This document shows positions 26,953 to 37,557 of a stretch of 64,000 bases of DNA, piece by piece. The DNA comes from Sphingobacterium sp. (GTDB lineage Bacteria > Bacteroidota > Bacteroidia > Sphingobacteriales > Sphingobacteriaceae), in contig JALAGS010000083.1 in assembly GCA_022712315.1 (NCBI GenBank), positions 1 through 64,000 on the forward strand, in the 5' to 3' direction. The notes under the pieces are model-generated. The model was not told where the DNA came from, made no database searches, and saw only the letters and a program-made list of their open reading frames with translations. Each line of letters starts with the position of its first letter. Position 1 is the stretch's first letter. A program made the position numbers and the translations under genes.

Positions 26953-29262
26953 TTATCTAGCCTGAGACACCTGCTTTTTGCTCTGTCCAGCCAATAGGAA
27001 AGCTTGAGTTTCTGTCAGGATCTGTGCTGCGGTATCACTGATATTTTCGATCGTATAACCATCGGCATGTACAGCAATTGACAAGGTCGCTCCGCGAAAT
27101 AAAACACGGAATTTGTATCCCGCCCATTCTTTCGGTAACATCGGGTTCAAATAGAGCTTTCCATCCTTAATCCGCATGCCGGCAAAACCTTCTACAATGG
27201 TCATCCAAGTACCGGCCATGGAAGTAATGTGCAGGCCATCTTCGGTATCGTTGTTATAATCATCCAGATCAAGGCGTGCGGTCCGCAGATAAAACTCATA
27301 AGCTTTCTCAGGTTTATCAAGCTTGGCCGCCAATATCGCATGTACGCAAGGCGAAAGAGAGCTTTCATGTACCGTAAATGGCTCGTAGAATTCATAATGC
27401 CGCTGTAGGGCCTCCACATCAAACTGTTCTTCGAGGAAATAAAAACCCTGCAATACATCCGCCTGTTTGATGTAGCACGAACGTAAAATTCTATCCCAGC
27501 TCCAATGCTGGTTGATCGGACGTTGAGCCGGATCAAGCTGCGCGACAGGAATTAACTCTTTGTCCAGGAAACCATCTTGCTGCAAAAATACATTGCGCTG
27601 CGCATCAAAAGGATAATACATCTTATCGATAATATATTGCCATTTTTGCAGCTCTTCAGTCCGGATTGCCAATTTGCCTTTTAATGAAGCTGAGTTATCA
27701 GAAGCCAGCTGCTCCAGTTTTTCCAGACAGTGCAAGGTATATTCTAAACACCAGGATGCAATACGATTGGTATACCAGTTATTGTTGACATTGTTTTCAT
27801 ACTCATTCGGTCCTGTAACTCCCAACATCACATATTGCTCGCGTTCCGAGCTCCAATTGACACGTTGTGCCCAGAATCGGCTTATCGCTACCAAGACTTC
27901 CAACCCATGGGACCAAATGTAATCCTGATCTCCAGTATAGCGGACATAATTATATATTGCAAATGCTATTGCTCCATTACGATGAATTTCCTCAAAGGTG
28001 ATTTCCCATTCATTGTGGCATTCCTCGCCATTGATCGTCACCATCGGATAGAGTGCAGCTCCATTGGTAAAGCCGAGTTTTTCGGCATTTTCGATCGCCT
28101 TGCCCAATTGCTGATGACGATAAATCAATAAATTACGGGCAATCTTTGGCGATTGCGTAGCGAGGTAAAAAGGGATACAATAGGCTTCGGTATCCCAATA
28201 GGTAACACCGCCATATTTCTCACCTGTAAAACCTTTGGGACCAATATTGAGGCGCTCGTCCTCTCCCGTATAAGTCTGATTGAGCTGAAAGATATTATAC
28301 CTGATCGCTTGCTGCGCAGCGACATCACCGCTGATTTCGATGTCACTTTCTGCCCAGATCTGCTGCCAAGCTGCGGCCTGCTTCTCTTTAAGCTGCTCAT
28401 AACTCAGCATTTTTAGCTGGCGTAAATTGTCCGAAGCAGCTTCTTTTAATTGGGATACCGCATGATTTTGCGAAGTCACAATAGCAACGCGCTTCTCAAA
28501 ACAACATATTTGAGATTCGGCGAGATCCGTTGTAAAAACCTCCGCCATATAACCAGCGCTTGTGATTATATCCTGTATTTCAACGCTGCCATCAGAAGAG
28601 CTCAGTTTGTTTTCCAGCATCGCATAAACCTCGAAACCTGTCTTCTTGGTACGTGCGGCCACAAAAATGTGATCGCCCTCCTTACCCTGCGCCGTACTTT
28701 CCCAGAATTGTTCGTCGTAGTTGCTATCGCGGTTAACAACTTGAGCATTTAGATGCGATCTTATCTCTAGGGCTATTCTGCCCGAAAGTACTTCTATCTT
28801 GTATTGCAATGAAGCCGTTTCAGAAGCAAAAAGATGATACATCCGGCTTGCTTCTACCTTAAGCTGTACCCCATCAGGCATCTCCGCGATAAAACTTCGG
28901 TATAAAATTCCATTTTGCATATCCAGACGGCGTTCAAAGGATTTAACAGTCACTTTTGCCAGATCAAGCGGCTGGCCATTGACAAGGACATGTAGCCCTA
29001 TCCAGTCAATGGAATTGATGACCTTGGCGAAATATTCAGGATAACCATTTTTCCACCATCCTACCCGTGTTTTGTCCGGATAATAGATCCCCGCTAGGTA
29101 TGACCCTTGTAACGATTTCCCACTAAACTCTTCCTCAAAATTAGCCCTTTGCCCCATCCGACCATTACCGATAGCGAAGATACTTTCCGAAAATTCATTA
29201 TGCTCGGGACGAAACGTGTCTTCGATAATTTGCCAAGGGTTATGTTTGATATATGTTTTCAT
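26953..29262 (-). CDS. GH65 family glycoside phosphorylase (probable maltose phosphorylase)
   Basis: About 769 residues, cytoplasmic (no signal). GH65 hallmarks: IGNGRMGQRANFEE near the N-terminus, YWDTEAYCIPFYL, the catalytic-acid motif VTGPNEYENNVNNNWYTN (Glu near residue 485), NQHWSWDRILRSCYIKQADVLQG in part, and a C-terminal beta domain. The family splits maltose (or trehalose/kojibiose) with phosphate into glucose and beta-glucose-1-phosphate. Maltose is the best guess, because the operon is a starch locus and a beta-phosphoglucomutase gene lies just upstream. I chose ATG at 29262 (MKTYIKHNPW); the in-frame start 12 codons earlier adds an unconserved tail. Confidence 0.92.
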   Translation of the reverse strand: MKTYIKHNPWQIIEDTFRPEHNEFSESIFAIGNGRMGQRANFEEEFSGKSLQGSYLAGIYYPDKTRVGWWKNGYPEYFAKVINSIDWIGLHVLVNGQPLDLAKVTVKSFERRLDMQNGILYRSFIAEMPDGVQLKVEASRMYHLFASETASLQYKIEVLSGRIALEIRSHLNAQVVNRDSNYDEQFWESTAQGKEGDHIFVAARTKKTGFEVYAMLENKLSSSDGSVEIQDIITSAGYMAEVFTTDLAESQICCFEKRVAIVTSQNHAVSQLKEAASDNLRQLKMLSYEQLKEKQAAAWQQIWAESDIEISGDVAAQQAIRYNIFQLNQTYTGEDERLNIGPKGFTGEKYGGVTYWDTEAYCIPFYLATQSPKIARNLLIYRHQQLGKAIENAEKLGFTNGAALYPMVTINGEECHNEWEITFEEIHRNGAIAFAIYNYVRYTGDQDYIWSHGLEVLVAISRFWAQRVNWSSEREQYVMLGVTGPNEYENNVNNNWYTNRIASWCLEYTLHCLEKLEQLASDNSASLKGKLAIRTEELQKWQYIIDKMYYPFDAQRNVFLQQDGFLDKELIPVAQLDPAQRPINQHWSWDRILRSCYIKQADVLQGFYFLEEQFDVEALQRHYEFYEPFTVHESSLSPCVHAILAAKLDKPEKAYEFYLRTARLDLDDYNNDTEDGLHITSMAGTWMTIVEGFAGMRIKDGKLYLNPMLPKEWAGYKFRVLFRGATLSIAVHADGYTIENISDTAAQILTETQAFLLAGQSKKQVSQAR

Positions 29263-29368
29263 CTTTTTATTTTTTTCAATGCGCGATGGGCACTCCACTT
29301 CAATTCACTGGCCTTCTTTGCCAATATGATCTACGCCTTGCTTCCATCACTGGAATTGCTCCTAAAAT

Positions 29369-30016
29369 TTAAAATTTATCGACTAGGGTCCCTAAATCTG
29401 CCACCACTAAATCGGCTCCGTTAAGATGTTCGGCTTGTCCGACCCCGATTACCTGCATGCCTGCTGCCCTTGCCGCATCTATTCCAGCCTGGGCATCTTC
29501 GAGCACCAGACAGCATGACGGTTCAATCCCCAATACCTCAGCCCCTTTCAGGAAAACTTCTGGATTGGGTTTGGAAAGCTGCACAACATTTCCGTCAATT
29601 AACGCGTCGAAATAGGCTATAATTCCTGTTTTTTCAAGAATACCCAATGCATTCTTACTGGCCGAACCAAGTGCTATCTTAATACCCTTTTCCTGCAGTT
29701 TTTTTAATAGATCCAAACTGCCTGCGAGCAAGTGTTCAGGATTCAGCTGCTCGATCAGTTCCAGGTACCATTGATTCTTTTTGGTGAGCAAATCAGCTTT
29801 CTCGGTTTCGGACTTTTCCAATCCCGCCCAGTTTAAAATCAGTTCCAGGGATTCCACACGGCTTACACCTTTCAGCTGTTCATTGTCGACCACAGAAAAC
29901 GAATAGCCCAGTTCTGCCGCCAACCTACGCCAAGCTTGAAAATGATAAATGGCGGTATCCACCAGCACACCGTCCAAATCAAATAGAACGGCTCTTACAC
30001 TATTATAATTAATCAT
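29369..30016 (-). CDS. pgmB: beta-phosphoglucomutase (HAD superfamily)
   Basis: 215 residues of the HAD fold. It has the nucleophile motif FDLDGVLVDT (Asp13, with general acid/base Asp15), the cap helix KGVSRVESLELIL, the motif II serine in ALGSASKN, the lysine in SKPNPEVF, and motif III LVLEDAQAGIDAARAAGM. The R-x-x-S/SRVESLE cap loop is typical of beta-phosphoglucomutase. It converts beta-glucose-1-phosphate from the GH65 reaction into glucose-6-phosphate. It is cytoplasmic and lies between GH13 (33 bases upstream) and GH65 (106 bases downstream), a classic maltose-phosphorylase set. Confidence 0.93.
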   Translation of the reverse strand: MINYNSVRAVLFDLDGVLVDTAIYHFQAWRRLAAELGYSFSVVDNEQLKGVSRVESLELILNWAGLEKSETEKADLLTKKNQWYLELIEQLNPEHLLAGSLDLLKKLQEKGIKIALGSASKNALGILEKTGIIAYFDALIDGNVVQLSKPNPEVFLKGAEVLGIEPSCCLVLEDAQAGIDAARAAGMQVIGVGQAEHLNGADLVVADLGTLVDKF

Positions 30017-30049
30017 TGAAAAATGAATGCTATAGAAATTTAATTTATT

Positions 30050-31912
30050 TTAGAACTTTAGCTCCAGGATCTTCGTCTCATACGCTTCCAGCTTGAGGAT
30101 ATTGTCGGTTGGCATAGTTTCTTGCTTTTGGACAATATCGAAGTAGGATTTCACCTGGTTATTTCGCTCTTTAAAACGGTCGAGCTTAAGCTCCTTGGCT
30201 GCGTCATTGCAATTCATGACAACCATGATTGTTTGCTGCTCGTTGTAGCGGAAATAGACATAAATACCGTCCTCGGGCACATACTGCATCGTTTTTCCCG
30301 TCTGCAATACAGCATGCTGTTTACGATAATTGGCAAGCGTCTGAACAAATGCCCACATCTCCTGCTCGCCCTTTGTCCTTCCGGCCGGAGTAAACTTATT
30401 GAGTTTATCCCCCGCAAAACCTCCCTGGAAATCTTCCCGTAACAAGCCATCTGGATTCGAGAAATTCTTCATCAGAATTTCAGCGCCATAATATAACTGG
30501 GGAATACCCCGCGTGGTCATTAGCCAAGCCATCGCAGATTTATATTTCTGCACATTTTCGCCTACAACGGAAAAAAAACGGTCTTTATCGTGGTTATCCA
30601 AGAAAAGTACATTTCGCTCGGGATGCGGGTATTGATAGTCTGAAGCCAAGGTTGAATATAATTTATTGGCTCCGGCAGTCCACTCGGTCTTTTGGTTGAG
30701 CGCATCACCTATCGCATAATTAAGCTGAAAGTCCGTTACGCCCATCAGCTTGGAATCCACGTCCTGACCAACCCGTTTACCGCCCAGAAAATAGGCCTGA
30801 TTGGCAACCCCGTGCACCCATGTCTCACCAAAAAAAGTGAACTTTGGATACTCTTGCTGAATGCGATCGGTCCATTTTGCCATAAAATCAAGATCGTTAT
30901 AGGGATAGGTATCAATCCGGAAACCATCGATCGCGGCTGTTTCTATCCACCAGATATGACTCTGTGTCAGGTAGTTTTGAACATATGGATTTTGTTCATT
31001 CATGTCTGGCATAGTGGGCACAAACCAGCCTTTGACCATTTTTTTCTTATCTTCTGCCGAGGCATAAGGGTCAAAAACGGTCTGATCTTTATAGGAGGTC
31101 TGGGTATAAGTAGGCCACTCATTGAGCCAGTCAGCCATTGGTTTGTCTTTCACGGTCCAATGATAGCTGCCAACATGATTGGGCACCACATCAAAAATCA
31201 GTTTCATCTGACGCTTGTGCAGCTGTTCGCCCAATTGGACATAAGTATCATTGCTACCAAAGCGAGGGTCGATATGATATGTTTCGGTATTGGCATAGCC
31301 ATGATAAGAAGCCTGTGGCATGTCGTTGGTCAATACAGGTGTTAACCACAGTGATGTTACGCCGAGATCCTGCAGATAATCGAGCTTTCCGATAATACCC
31401 TCCAGGTCGCCACCATGGCGCAAGTACATGGAATCGCGGTTTAAGCTCATATCCAGCATACCTTTTACCTGATCATTTGCCTTATTTCCATTGGCAAAAC
31501 GGTCTGGCATAATAAGATAAATCAGATCTGCGCTGCTCACACCTTGAGCTTTTATTTTTTGGTCTCTTTGTTTTAGCTCATAGCGGTAAGTTAGTTTTTT
31601 CTTTCCCTGACTAAAAGTAAATGTTGACCAGCCCGGTTTGGCCGAAGCGGCAACCTTTACATCCAAAAACAGATAATTGGGATTTTCTACACGATTGACT
31701 TTGACGAGTTCGATTCCTTTATCCTCTACCTGTACCTCGCTTTTTCCAATCTGAGGTCCATAGACGACGAGCTGCAAGGTCGGATTTTCCATTCCTACCC
31801 ACCAGTTTAAGGGTTCGACGCGCTGAATGGATTGCCCCAATAAGGGGCTCCATCCAAGCACAGTTAGTGCGACTAATACGGTTGTGATCTTTCTATTTCT
31901 TTTTAACATCAT
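30050..31912 (-). CDS. GH13 alpha-amylase / cyclomaltodextrinase-neopullulanase type (SusA-like)
   Basis: 620 residues with a non-lipidated signal peptide (ending LLGQ, residue 27), so probably periplasmic. An N-terminal cyclomaltodextrinase-type beta domain (~30-115) precedes the GH13 barrel. The four conserved regions are readable: DVVPNHVG (241-248), GFRIDTYPY with nucleophile Asp334, FFGETW with acid/base Glu363, and FLDNHDKDRF with Asp442. A C-terminal beta domain follows. It should cut imported malto-oligosaccharides to maltose and glucose for the MFS transporter. It lies 6 bases after the SusE-like gene, in a tightly packed operon. Confidence 0.93.
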   Translation of the reverse strand: MMLKRNRKITTVLVALTVLGWSPLLGQSIQRVEPLNWWVGMENPTLQLVVYGPQIGKSEVQVEDKGIELVKVNRVENPNYLFLDVKVAASAKPGWSTFTFSQGKKKLTYRYELKQRDQKIKAQGVSSADLIYLIMPDRFANGNKANDQVKGMLDMSLNRDSMYLRHGGDLEGIIGKLDYLQDLGVTSLWLTPVLTNDMPQASYHGYANTETYHIDPRFGSNDTYVQLGEQLHKRQMKLIFDVVPNHVGSYHWTVKDKPMADWLNEWPTYTQTSYKDQTVFDPYASAEDKKKMVKGWFVPTMPDMNEQNPYVQNYLTQSHIWWIETAAIDGFRIDTYPYNDLDFMAKWTDRIQQEYPKFTFFGETWVHGVANQAYFLGGKRVGQDVDSKLMGVTDFQLNYAIGDALNQKTEWTAGANKLYSTLASDYQYPHPERNVLFLDNHDKDRFFSVVGENVQKYKSAMAWLMTTRGIPQLYYGAEILMKNFSNPDGLLREDFQGGFAGDKLNKFTPAGRTKGEQEMWAFVQTLANYRKQHAVLQTGKTMQYVPEDGIYVYFRYNEQQTIMVVMNCNDAAKELKLDRFKERNNQVKSYFDIVQKQETMPTDNILKLEAYETKILELKF

Positions 31913-31918
31913 TCGTTC

Positions 31919-32938
31919 TTATTTCTTTGTCAGTGTATAGGTATTTGCATTGAGATCCAGAACAATATCATACGTCCCTGCAGTAGCTACAGCGATGTTG
32001 GCGCCGCCAGCCAGCAAATTTCCATTAGCACCTCCAAAATTGGTTCCCCAATCGTGATTTTTACGGAATTTGATTTCCCCTGCTGTCAAACTAACGGTCA
32101 GCTTCCATACCTGATTGGTATTATCAAATTTCATATCCGTATCGGCATCCCAGCCCTTCGGTGTGGCACTGCCAATAATGCCCCAATTGTGGTCTTTAAA
32201 TGAAATAGTGTTGGCTGTTGTGTTGACCTCGATTTCCAGATTACCTGCACGCGGTGCTTTTATATTTCCACCGCCATTGAAAGCGAGTTTACCATCGGCA
32301 GTTTGTCCATAAGAATTTGCCCAGTTACGTTCCGTCGTAATCTTAAATTCTGAATTCGCTTCCGGAAAGAAGATAATGCCCGTATAAATACCGTTACTTG
32401 TTGGGGAGACCATAGATTCAGCCGTTGCCGGATCCCATCCCTGATAGGCTCCCGGAACATACAAATAGCTCGTCGACGCATAAGGACTTGCTTTAAGGCC
32501 TGACAGGACCGAAAATACGGCCGCAATTTTCGCATTGATACTCGACTTTAGGCGAATGTCAAATTCAGATGCCTCGCCTGTTGGGACACCCAGCGCAAGG
32601 AGGTAACCGTTCAATTCATAACCCGTAAAGCCTATCGCCGTACGTCCGCTTGGAACGATCACTTCTTTTACTGTTTTAAAATTGTCCCCTTTGAGCCCAA
32701 ATTGGAGTACATTGGTTACCGCTGCCTGAAATCCAAAATCTGCTGGCACCAGCGAAAGGTGTAGCACCGTATCGCTTGCGTTCTCTTTTGACAGCGTCAG
32801 ATTGGTTTTATCTAGGGTTAATACAGCTGCTTTTACCGCATCCTCCGTGGACAGACGCGCCTGAGTTTCATCTTTTTTACAGCTCTGGAAGACCACAAAC
32901 AAGGTCAGGATCATTCCGATATAGTGTAGTATTTTCAT
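31919..32938 (-). CDS. SusE/SusF-like starch-binding lipoprotein
   Basis: 339 residues; lipoprotein signal with Cys20 (VVFQSCKKDE). An N-terminal SusE-type immunoglobulin-like domain (~40-150: VLTLDKTNLTLSKENASDTV) is followed by two starch-binding modules. Each contains the aromatic pattern of SusE/SusF: PGAYQGWDPATAESM with ITTERNWANSYG, and SATPKGWDADTDMKF with FRKNHDWGTNFGG. It is a surface binder that helps hold starch near SusC/SusD and is not an enzyme. Position directly behind SusD (31 bases) fits a susCDE order. Confidence 0.88.
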   Translation of the reverse strand: MKILHYIGMILTLFVVFQSCKKDETQARLSTEDAVKAAVLTLDKTNLTLSKENASDTVLHLSLVPADFGFQAAVTNVLQFGLKGDNFKTVKEVIVPSGRTAIGFTGYELNGYLLALGVPTGEASEFDIRLKSSINAKIAAVFSVLSGLKASPYASTSYLYVPGAYQGWDPATAESMVSPTSNGIYTGIIFFPEANSEFKITTERNWANSYGQTADGKLAFNGGGNIKAPRAGNLEIEVNTTANTISFKDHNWGIIGSATPKGWDADTDMKFDNTNQVWKLTVSLTAGEIKFRKNHDWGTNFGGANGNLLAGGANIAVATAGTYDIVLDLNANTYTLTKK

Positions 32939-32969
32939 CTGTTTAATAACTTCTCGTTTTCAATTGTGA

Positions 32970-34565
32970 TTAATTATAGCCTGGATTCTGTACAAGATTG
33001 GAATTCGCGATAATATCCGAAGCTGGAAGCGGGAACAGTGCCCTATACCCTGCAACTGCCTGACCAGCAAGCACACCGCCTTTAAAAGGCCAGAGGTAAT
33101 TATCACCTGTAAATTTGCCATAACGGATTAGATCCGATCGTCTAAATCCCTCCCAGTATAGTTCTTTCACACGCTCATTGAGAATATTATCCAAAGAAAG
33201 ATTTGTTAAGTTTCCACTGTTGTTGCCGTAGGCGCGTACACGCAGTTTATTGACGTAGTCCAATGCTTTTGTCAGATTGCCGCCAGCACCTCCCCGCAGG
33301 GTAGCTTCAGCATAAATCAAATTCATTTCTGCTAAACGAATCAACGGAAAGTCTACAGAAGCCACGAAACCTTCTGCTGCCGGAGGAGCAGTCTTACCGT
33401 CTTTGTTCACGTTGCGGAATTTGGTCACTGCCAATCCCTGCTTGTAAACAGCAATGTCTTCAATTTTAACACTTGTATTTAAATGAAACATTGCCCGTTT
33501 GTCTGTGGCCCCGGAATAGTCGCCAAAAATTGTTGCAATATTGTCGCGGGTTCTATTTCCTGCCCAACCACCACCGGGTACACCAAAAGATGTCGGATTC
33601 ATGGTAGCATCAATCGCCGCATTGATCAGGTACGTTGTACCGCCCTTGCTCTGTGTTTTGGTTCCATCGTAAGGCAGGTAGAAAATAAACTCAGGGTTAT
33701 TCACATCATTATCTGCATAGAAAAGCTCCCGGTAATTTGTCCCCAAACTATAGCCCGAGTTCAATACCTTTTCCGAATACGTAATGGCTTCGGTATATTT
33801 TTTATTTCCGGCACCTAGATAGACTTCAGCATTGAGGTATAATCTGGCCAGAAGTCCCCATGCTGCGACCTGGTCCACGCGGCCATATACATTCTGTTTG
33901 GCTCCTTTTAGCTGTCCTGCAACCTCCAGCAGTTCTTTCTCCACATACGCAAAAAGCTCGGGGCGTTTGATCTGCGGCGGTGATATTTTACCTACAGGAG
34001 TTTCCTCGGTTACGAAGGGTGGATTCCCAAACAAATCAAGCAGTACCCAATAGTTATAAGCACGCAAGAATCTTGCTTCGGCCCGATAATAGGCTATTTC
34101 TGTTTTATCTGCATCAGAAATACCACGCTCTGCCAATTTGGCGTCAGTACTTTCTCTTAAAAATTCATTGACTAGCGTAGCACTGTAAACACAGCGGGTG
34201 TAGAGCCCCCGCAGCATGGGATTACTATCGTCAAAATTGAGGTAATCCAGTCCGCTGATTCCCGGGTCATTGAGCCACGCACATGCAGCCTCATCTGTAG
34301 TAAGTTCCTGTGCATTCCAAAAAAGGCGCAAAAAATCAGAAGTACCGGCATCCAAACCACCTAAGTCTGTATTATTCGGTCCCGAAGTACTGGTTAAAGT
34401 CAATGAGCCATATAACCTTGCAAAGGACGAGGTGTAGCCTTTAAAATCCTGATAAGCTACGTCTGCGGTTACATCGTTTGTCGGTTTTAAATCCAAATCC
34501 TTATGGCAGCTGCTCAAAGCTATGGCCAGCAAGCAAACACCTATATATTTATTTAATCTTTTCAT
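32970..34565 (-). CDS. SusD/RagB family lipoprotein of the maltodextrin locus
   Basis: 531 residues; lipoprotein signal with Cys20 (ALSSCHKDLD). Typical SusD segments: EARFLRAYNYWVLLDLFGNPPFV, YGRVDQVAAWGLLARLYLNAEVYLG (each in part), LIRLAEMNLIYAEATL, VNKLRVRAYG and ERVKELYWEGFRRSDLIRYGKF, ending in NSNLVQNPGYN. It binds maltodextrin on the cell surface and caps the SusC encoded 11 bases upstream. Substrate assignment rests on the GH13/GH65 context. Confidence 0.95.
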   Translation of the reverse strand: MKRLNKYIGVCLLAIALSSCHKDLDLKPTNDVTADVAYQDFKGYTSSFARLYGSLTLTSTSGPNNTDLGGLDAGTSDFLRLFWNAQELTTDEAACAWLNDPGISGLDYLNFDDSNPMLRGLYTRCVYSATLVNEFLRESTDAKLAERGISDADKTEIAYYRAEARFLRAYNYWVLLDLFGNPPFVTEETPVGKISPPQIKRPELFAYVEKELLEVAGQLKGAKQNVYGRVDQVAAWGLLARLYLNAEVYLGAGNKKYTEAITYSEKVLNSGYSLGTNYRELFYADNDVNNPEFIFYLPYDGTKTQSKGGTTYLINAAIDATMNPTSFGVPGGGWAGNRTRDNIATIFGDYSGATDKRAMFHLNTSVKIEDIAVYKQGLAVTKFRNVNKDGKTAPPAAEGFVASVDFPLIRLAEMNLIYAEATLRGGAGGNLTKALDYVNKLRVRAYGNNSGNLTNLSLDNILNERVKELYWEGFRRSDLIRYGKFTGDNYLWPFKGGVLAGQAVAGYRALFPLPASDIIANSNLVQNPGYN

Positions 34566-34576
34566 TGTTGTTTCGT

Positions 34577-37546
34577 TTAAAAATTCACATTTACACCCAA
34601 TACATAAGTTCGCGGCCGAGGATAAAAACGATCATCTATACCATTGGAAATCTCGGGATCAACACCTTTGTACTTGGTGATGGTAAATACATTTTGGACG
34701 GTTGCAGAAATCGACATGGAGGCCTTACTGTTCCGAAGAAATTTGCCTAGATTGTAGCTTAGATTGACATTATCCATCTTCAGGAATGAAGCATTCTTAA
34801 TGTAGTAATCACTTTGTAACTGCTTCAAAAGGAAATTGGTGTTTAAAAAATCTACGGGAGCATTATTGATGACCAAAACTGCCTGATCATTGATATTCGC
34901 ACCGCTTCCCAGGTTAGAGGAAACATTATCGTAGACATAATTATCCAGATTGGCACGCAATACCGTCGTTGCCGACCATTTTTTGTAGCTATAGGCAGCT
35001 GTGAAACCCAAAAGATATTTAGGTAAAGGTGATTTGTACAAATAACGGTCATTATCACTGATCACCCCATCTCCGTTACGGTCTACATATACACCTTCAA
35101 CAGGTTTTCCTTGATTATCGTAGACCTGTTGGAATACATTGAAACTATTTGGCATGAAATTAACCTTATGTGCCTGAATATTTCCGCCTGTACCACCACG
35201 GATTCCTCCTGTCTCTACGATAAAGTTTGGATCATCACTCTGCGTCAGATTGGTTACTTTACTTTTATTATAAGTCAGGTTAAAACCTATATCCAAGGTC
35301 GAATTATCTGTTTTTACAGGAATAAAATGTAAGTTAAACTCTAAACCCTGATTTTCCATATTACCGACGTTAGTCAATAGGAAATTGCTAAAGTTCGAAC
35401 CTACGGCAACAGGAATCGTACTGAGTAGGTCTTTGGTCTTTTTCGAATAATAATCCACACTACCATAAATGCGGTTGTTGCTGAAACCAAAATCAACACC
35501 GGCATTGTAGGTTGTGGTATTTTCCCAGCGTATGTCCTTATCATAGGCTACAGGAGAATTTAAATAATAGTACTCATCACCAAAACGGTACATGGATTCA
35601 TTGCCACTGATTGTATAATTAGGTAAATAGGAATAATTGGCTATACCATCCTGCTGACCCGTTTTTCCATAACTTAAACGAAGTTTTAGCTCGGATACTG
35701 CCGCTATTTCCTTTAAAAATCCTTCATTTTTTGCTCGCCAGGTAAAACCGACAGAAGGAAAATATCCCCAGCGATTATCTGGGCTAAAACGAGAAGAACC
35801 ATCTGCCCGTAGTGTTCCTGACACCACATAGCGATTATCATAGGTATAGATTAGACGTCCATAATAGGAGATCAACAAATTTTCGGGTTTATCAAAAGCT
35901 CTTGTTGGTTCATTGAGTATTTTATCCCCTTCGGCATTGGTACGGTTAAAGTTGTAGACTTTGCTGCTATTTTTATAATAGCCATAACCTAATGTCGCGT
36001 CTATATTACTTTTGATTGTAGGTAATTCCTTATCATACTTGAGGTAAAACTCAAGGGTTTTGTTATTAATATCGGTTTTATATTGCGTTCTTTCCCCCCC
36101 CTCATTGAAGTTGCGGGCCGCTATCGCTGGTGTGAACGTATTCCCTTTTGAACGGGCCAGATCATAACCAACATTTAGGTTAGCATGCAGTTCCGGTAGA
36201 AAATGAAAACTATAGTCCACCTTAGCATTTCCAATGCTTCTAAATACATCGCCATTGTCTTTGCGCAGATCTAGCAAAGCCAGTGGATTTCTTGGCGCAT
36301 TCGGGTTGGGTTTCCCCCCTTGAATCCACTCATAATACCCCCCAAAACTATTTTTATCTTCGACAAAAACCGGCTGCGTCGGATCAAATTGAATCGCTGC
36401 CCCGATCGCATCTTGTGTTGCAAATTTTGATTTCGACCAGGTACCGCGCACATTTACATCCAGCGAGAGGTGATTGTCTAGAAATTTCGGAGTCAGGGCC
36501 AATGCAGCAGTCGTCCGTTTTAAGTTGTCATTTTTCAGCACCCCATCCTGATTCATATAACCTGCAGAAATACGATAAGGCATATTTCCAGCTTTGGAAG
36601 CGATGTTAACATTATTATCCGTTGTAAATGCATTGCCATAGATCACATCCTGCCAATCGGTATTTGCAGTTCCCAGCAGCTTTTTCATTGCATCACTGCC
36701 ATTGGTATTGACATAATCGCGGATTTGGTCCGCACTGAGCAATTTAACTTTATTGGCTACCGTCGCCAGCGAGTTCTGTGTAGAGAAGTTAATCTGTGTT
36801 CCCGAACGGCTCCCTTTTTTAGTCGTAATTAAGATGACACCATTCGATGCGCGCGAACCGTAAATTGCCGTTGCGTTGGCATCTTTCAAGATGGTGAATG
36901 TTTCGATATCATTTGGGTTAATCAAACTCAATGGATTTGCGACCCCCGATACCGATCCACCTGCCAAAGGAATTCCATCAACAACAATAAGCGGGTCATT
37001 GCTGGCATTTAATGAAGCCCCTGTACGGATACGGATTGTGCTTCCTGCACCGGGCTGCCCACCACTTGTGGTGATCTGTACGCCAGGAACTTTACCCATA
37101 ATGAGCTGCTCAGGTGAAGAGATCTGTCCTTTTTGAAAATCCTTGGAACTCACCGTACTGATCGACCCAGTAAGATCACTTTTCTTTTGCGTACCATACC
37201 CGATCACAACAACCTCCTCCAAAGCACTTGTATTGGATTTGAGGTATAGATTTAACGGATTGAGGCCATCTTTCACTTGGATTAACGTATCCAAGCTCGC
37301 GTATCCGACCATACTTACTTTCAGCCGTAATTTCCCCGTTTGTAGTCTATCCAAGCTAAAATCCCCATTCGCTTTGGTAGACAGTGATTTTTGAAGTTCC
37401 TCGAAGCGCAGTGTAGCGCCCACCAAAGAACTTCCATTCTGGTCCATTACCCGCCCTTGAAGCGTCGCCTGTTGGGCAAATGCTGAAGCACTTACACCGA
37501 GTAGCATGTTCAGAGCCCAAAATGGACGTAGTAGCTGTTTGTTCAT
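34577..37546 (-). CDS. SusC/RagA TonB-dependent maltodextrin transporter
   Basis: 989 residues. A signal peptide (ending AFAQ) and a carboxypeptidase-regulatory-like domain (LQGRVMDQNGSSLVGATLRF) precede the plug, which begins VVVIGYGTQKKSDLTG and contains DPLIVVDGIPLAGG and NATAIYGSRASNGVILITTKKG. The barrel ends in TYVLGVNVNF. No STN domain, consistent with control by the LacI-type repressor rather than a sigma/FecR pair. It lies 11 bases after the surface GH13 gene and 11 before SusD, so all three are co-translated from one message. Confidence 0.95.
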   Translation of the reverse strand: MNKQLLRPFWALNMLLGVSASAFAQQATLQGRVMDQNGSSLVGATLRFEELQKSLSTKANGDFSLDRLQTGKLRLKVSMVGYASLDTLIQVKDGLNPLNLYLKSNTSALEEVVVIGYGTQKKSDLTGSISTVSSKDFQKGQISSPEQLIMGKVPGVQITTSGGQPGAGSTIRIRTGASLNASNDPLIVVDGIPLAGGSVSGVANPLSLINPNDIETFTILKDANATAIYGSRASNGVILITTKKGSRSGTQINFSTQNSLATVANKVKLLSADQIRDYVNTNGSDAMKKLLGTANTDWQDVIYGNAFTTDNNVNIASKAGNMPYRISAGYMNQDGVLKNDNLKRTTAALALTPKFLDNHLSLDVNVRGTWSKSKFATQDAIGAAIQFDPTQPVFVEDKNSFGGYYEWIQGGKPNPNAPRNPLALLDLRKDNGDVFRSIGNAKVDYSFHFLPELHANLNVGYDLARSKGNTFTPAIAARNFNEGGERTQYKTDINNKTLEFYLKYDKELPTIKSNIDATLGYGYYKNSSKVYNFNRTNAEGDKILNEPTRAFDKPENLLISYYGRLIYTYDNRYVVSGTLRADGSSRFSPDNRWGYFPSVGFTWRAKNEGFLKEIAAVSELKLRLSYGKTGQQDGIANYSYLPNYTISGNESMYRFGDEYYYLNSPVAYDKDIRWENTTTYNAGVDFGFSNNRIYGSVDYYSKKTKDLLSTIPVAVGSNFSNFLLTNVGNMENQGLEFNLHFIPVKTDNSTLDIGFNLTYNKSKVTNLTQSDDPNFIVETGGIRGGTGGNIQAHKVNFMPNSFNVFQQVYDNQGKPVEGVYVDRNGDGVISDNDRYLYKSPLPKYLLGFTAAYSYKKWSATTVLRANLDNYVYDNVSSNLGSGANINDQAVLVINNAPVDFLNTNFLLKQLQSDYYIKNASFLKMDNVNLSYNLGKFLRNSKASMSISATVQNVFTITKYKGVDPEISNGIDDRFYPRPRTYVLGVNVNF

Positions 37547-37557
37547 AAAATAACTGT

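Noticed and set aside
30692..31345. 217-codon plus-strand frame
   Set aside because: Antisense shadow of the GH13 gene, whose catalytic motifs are intact on the minus strand.
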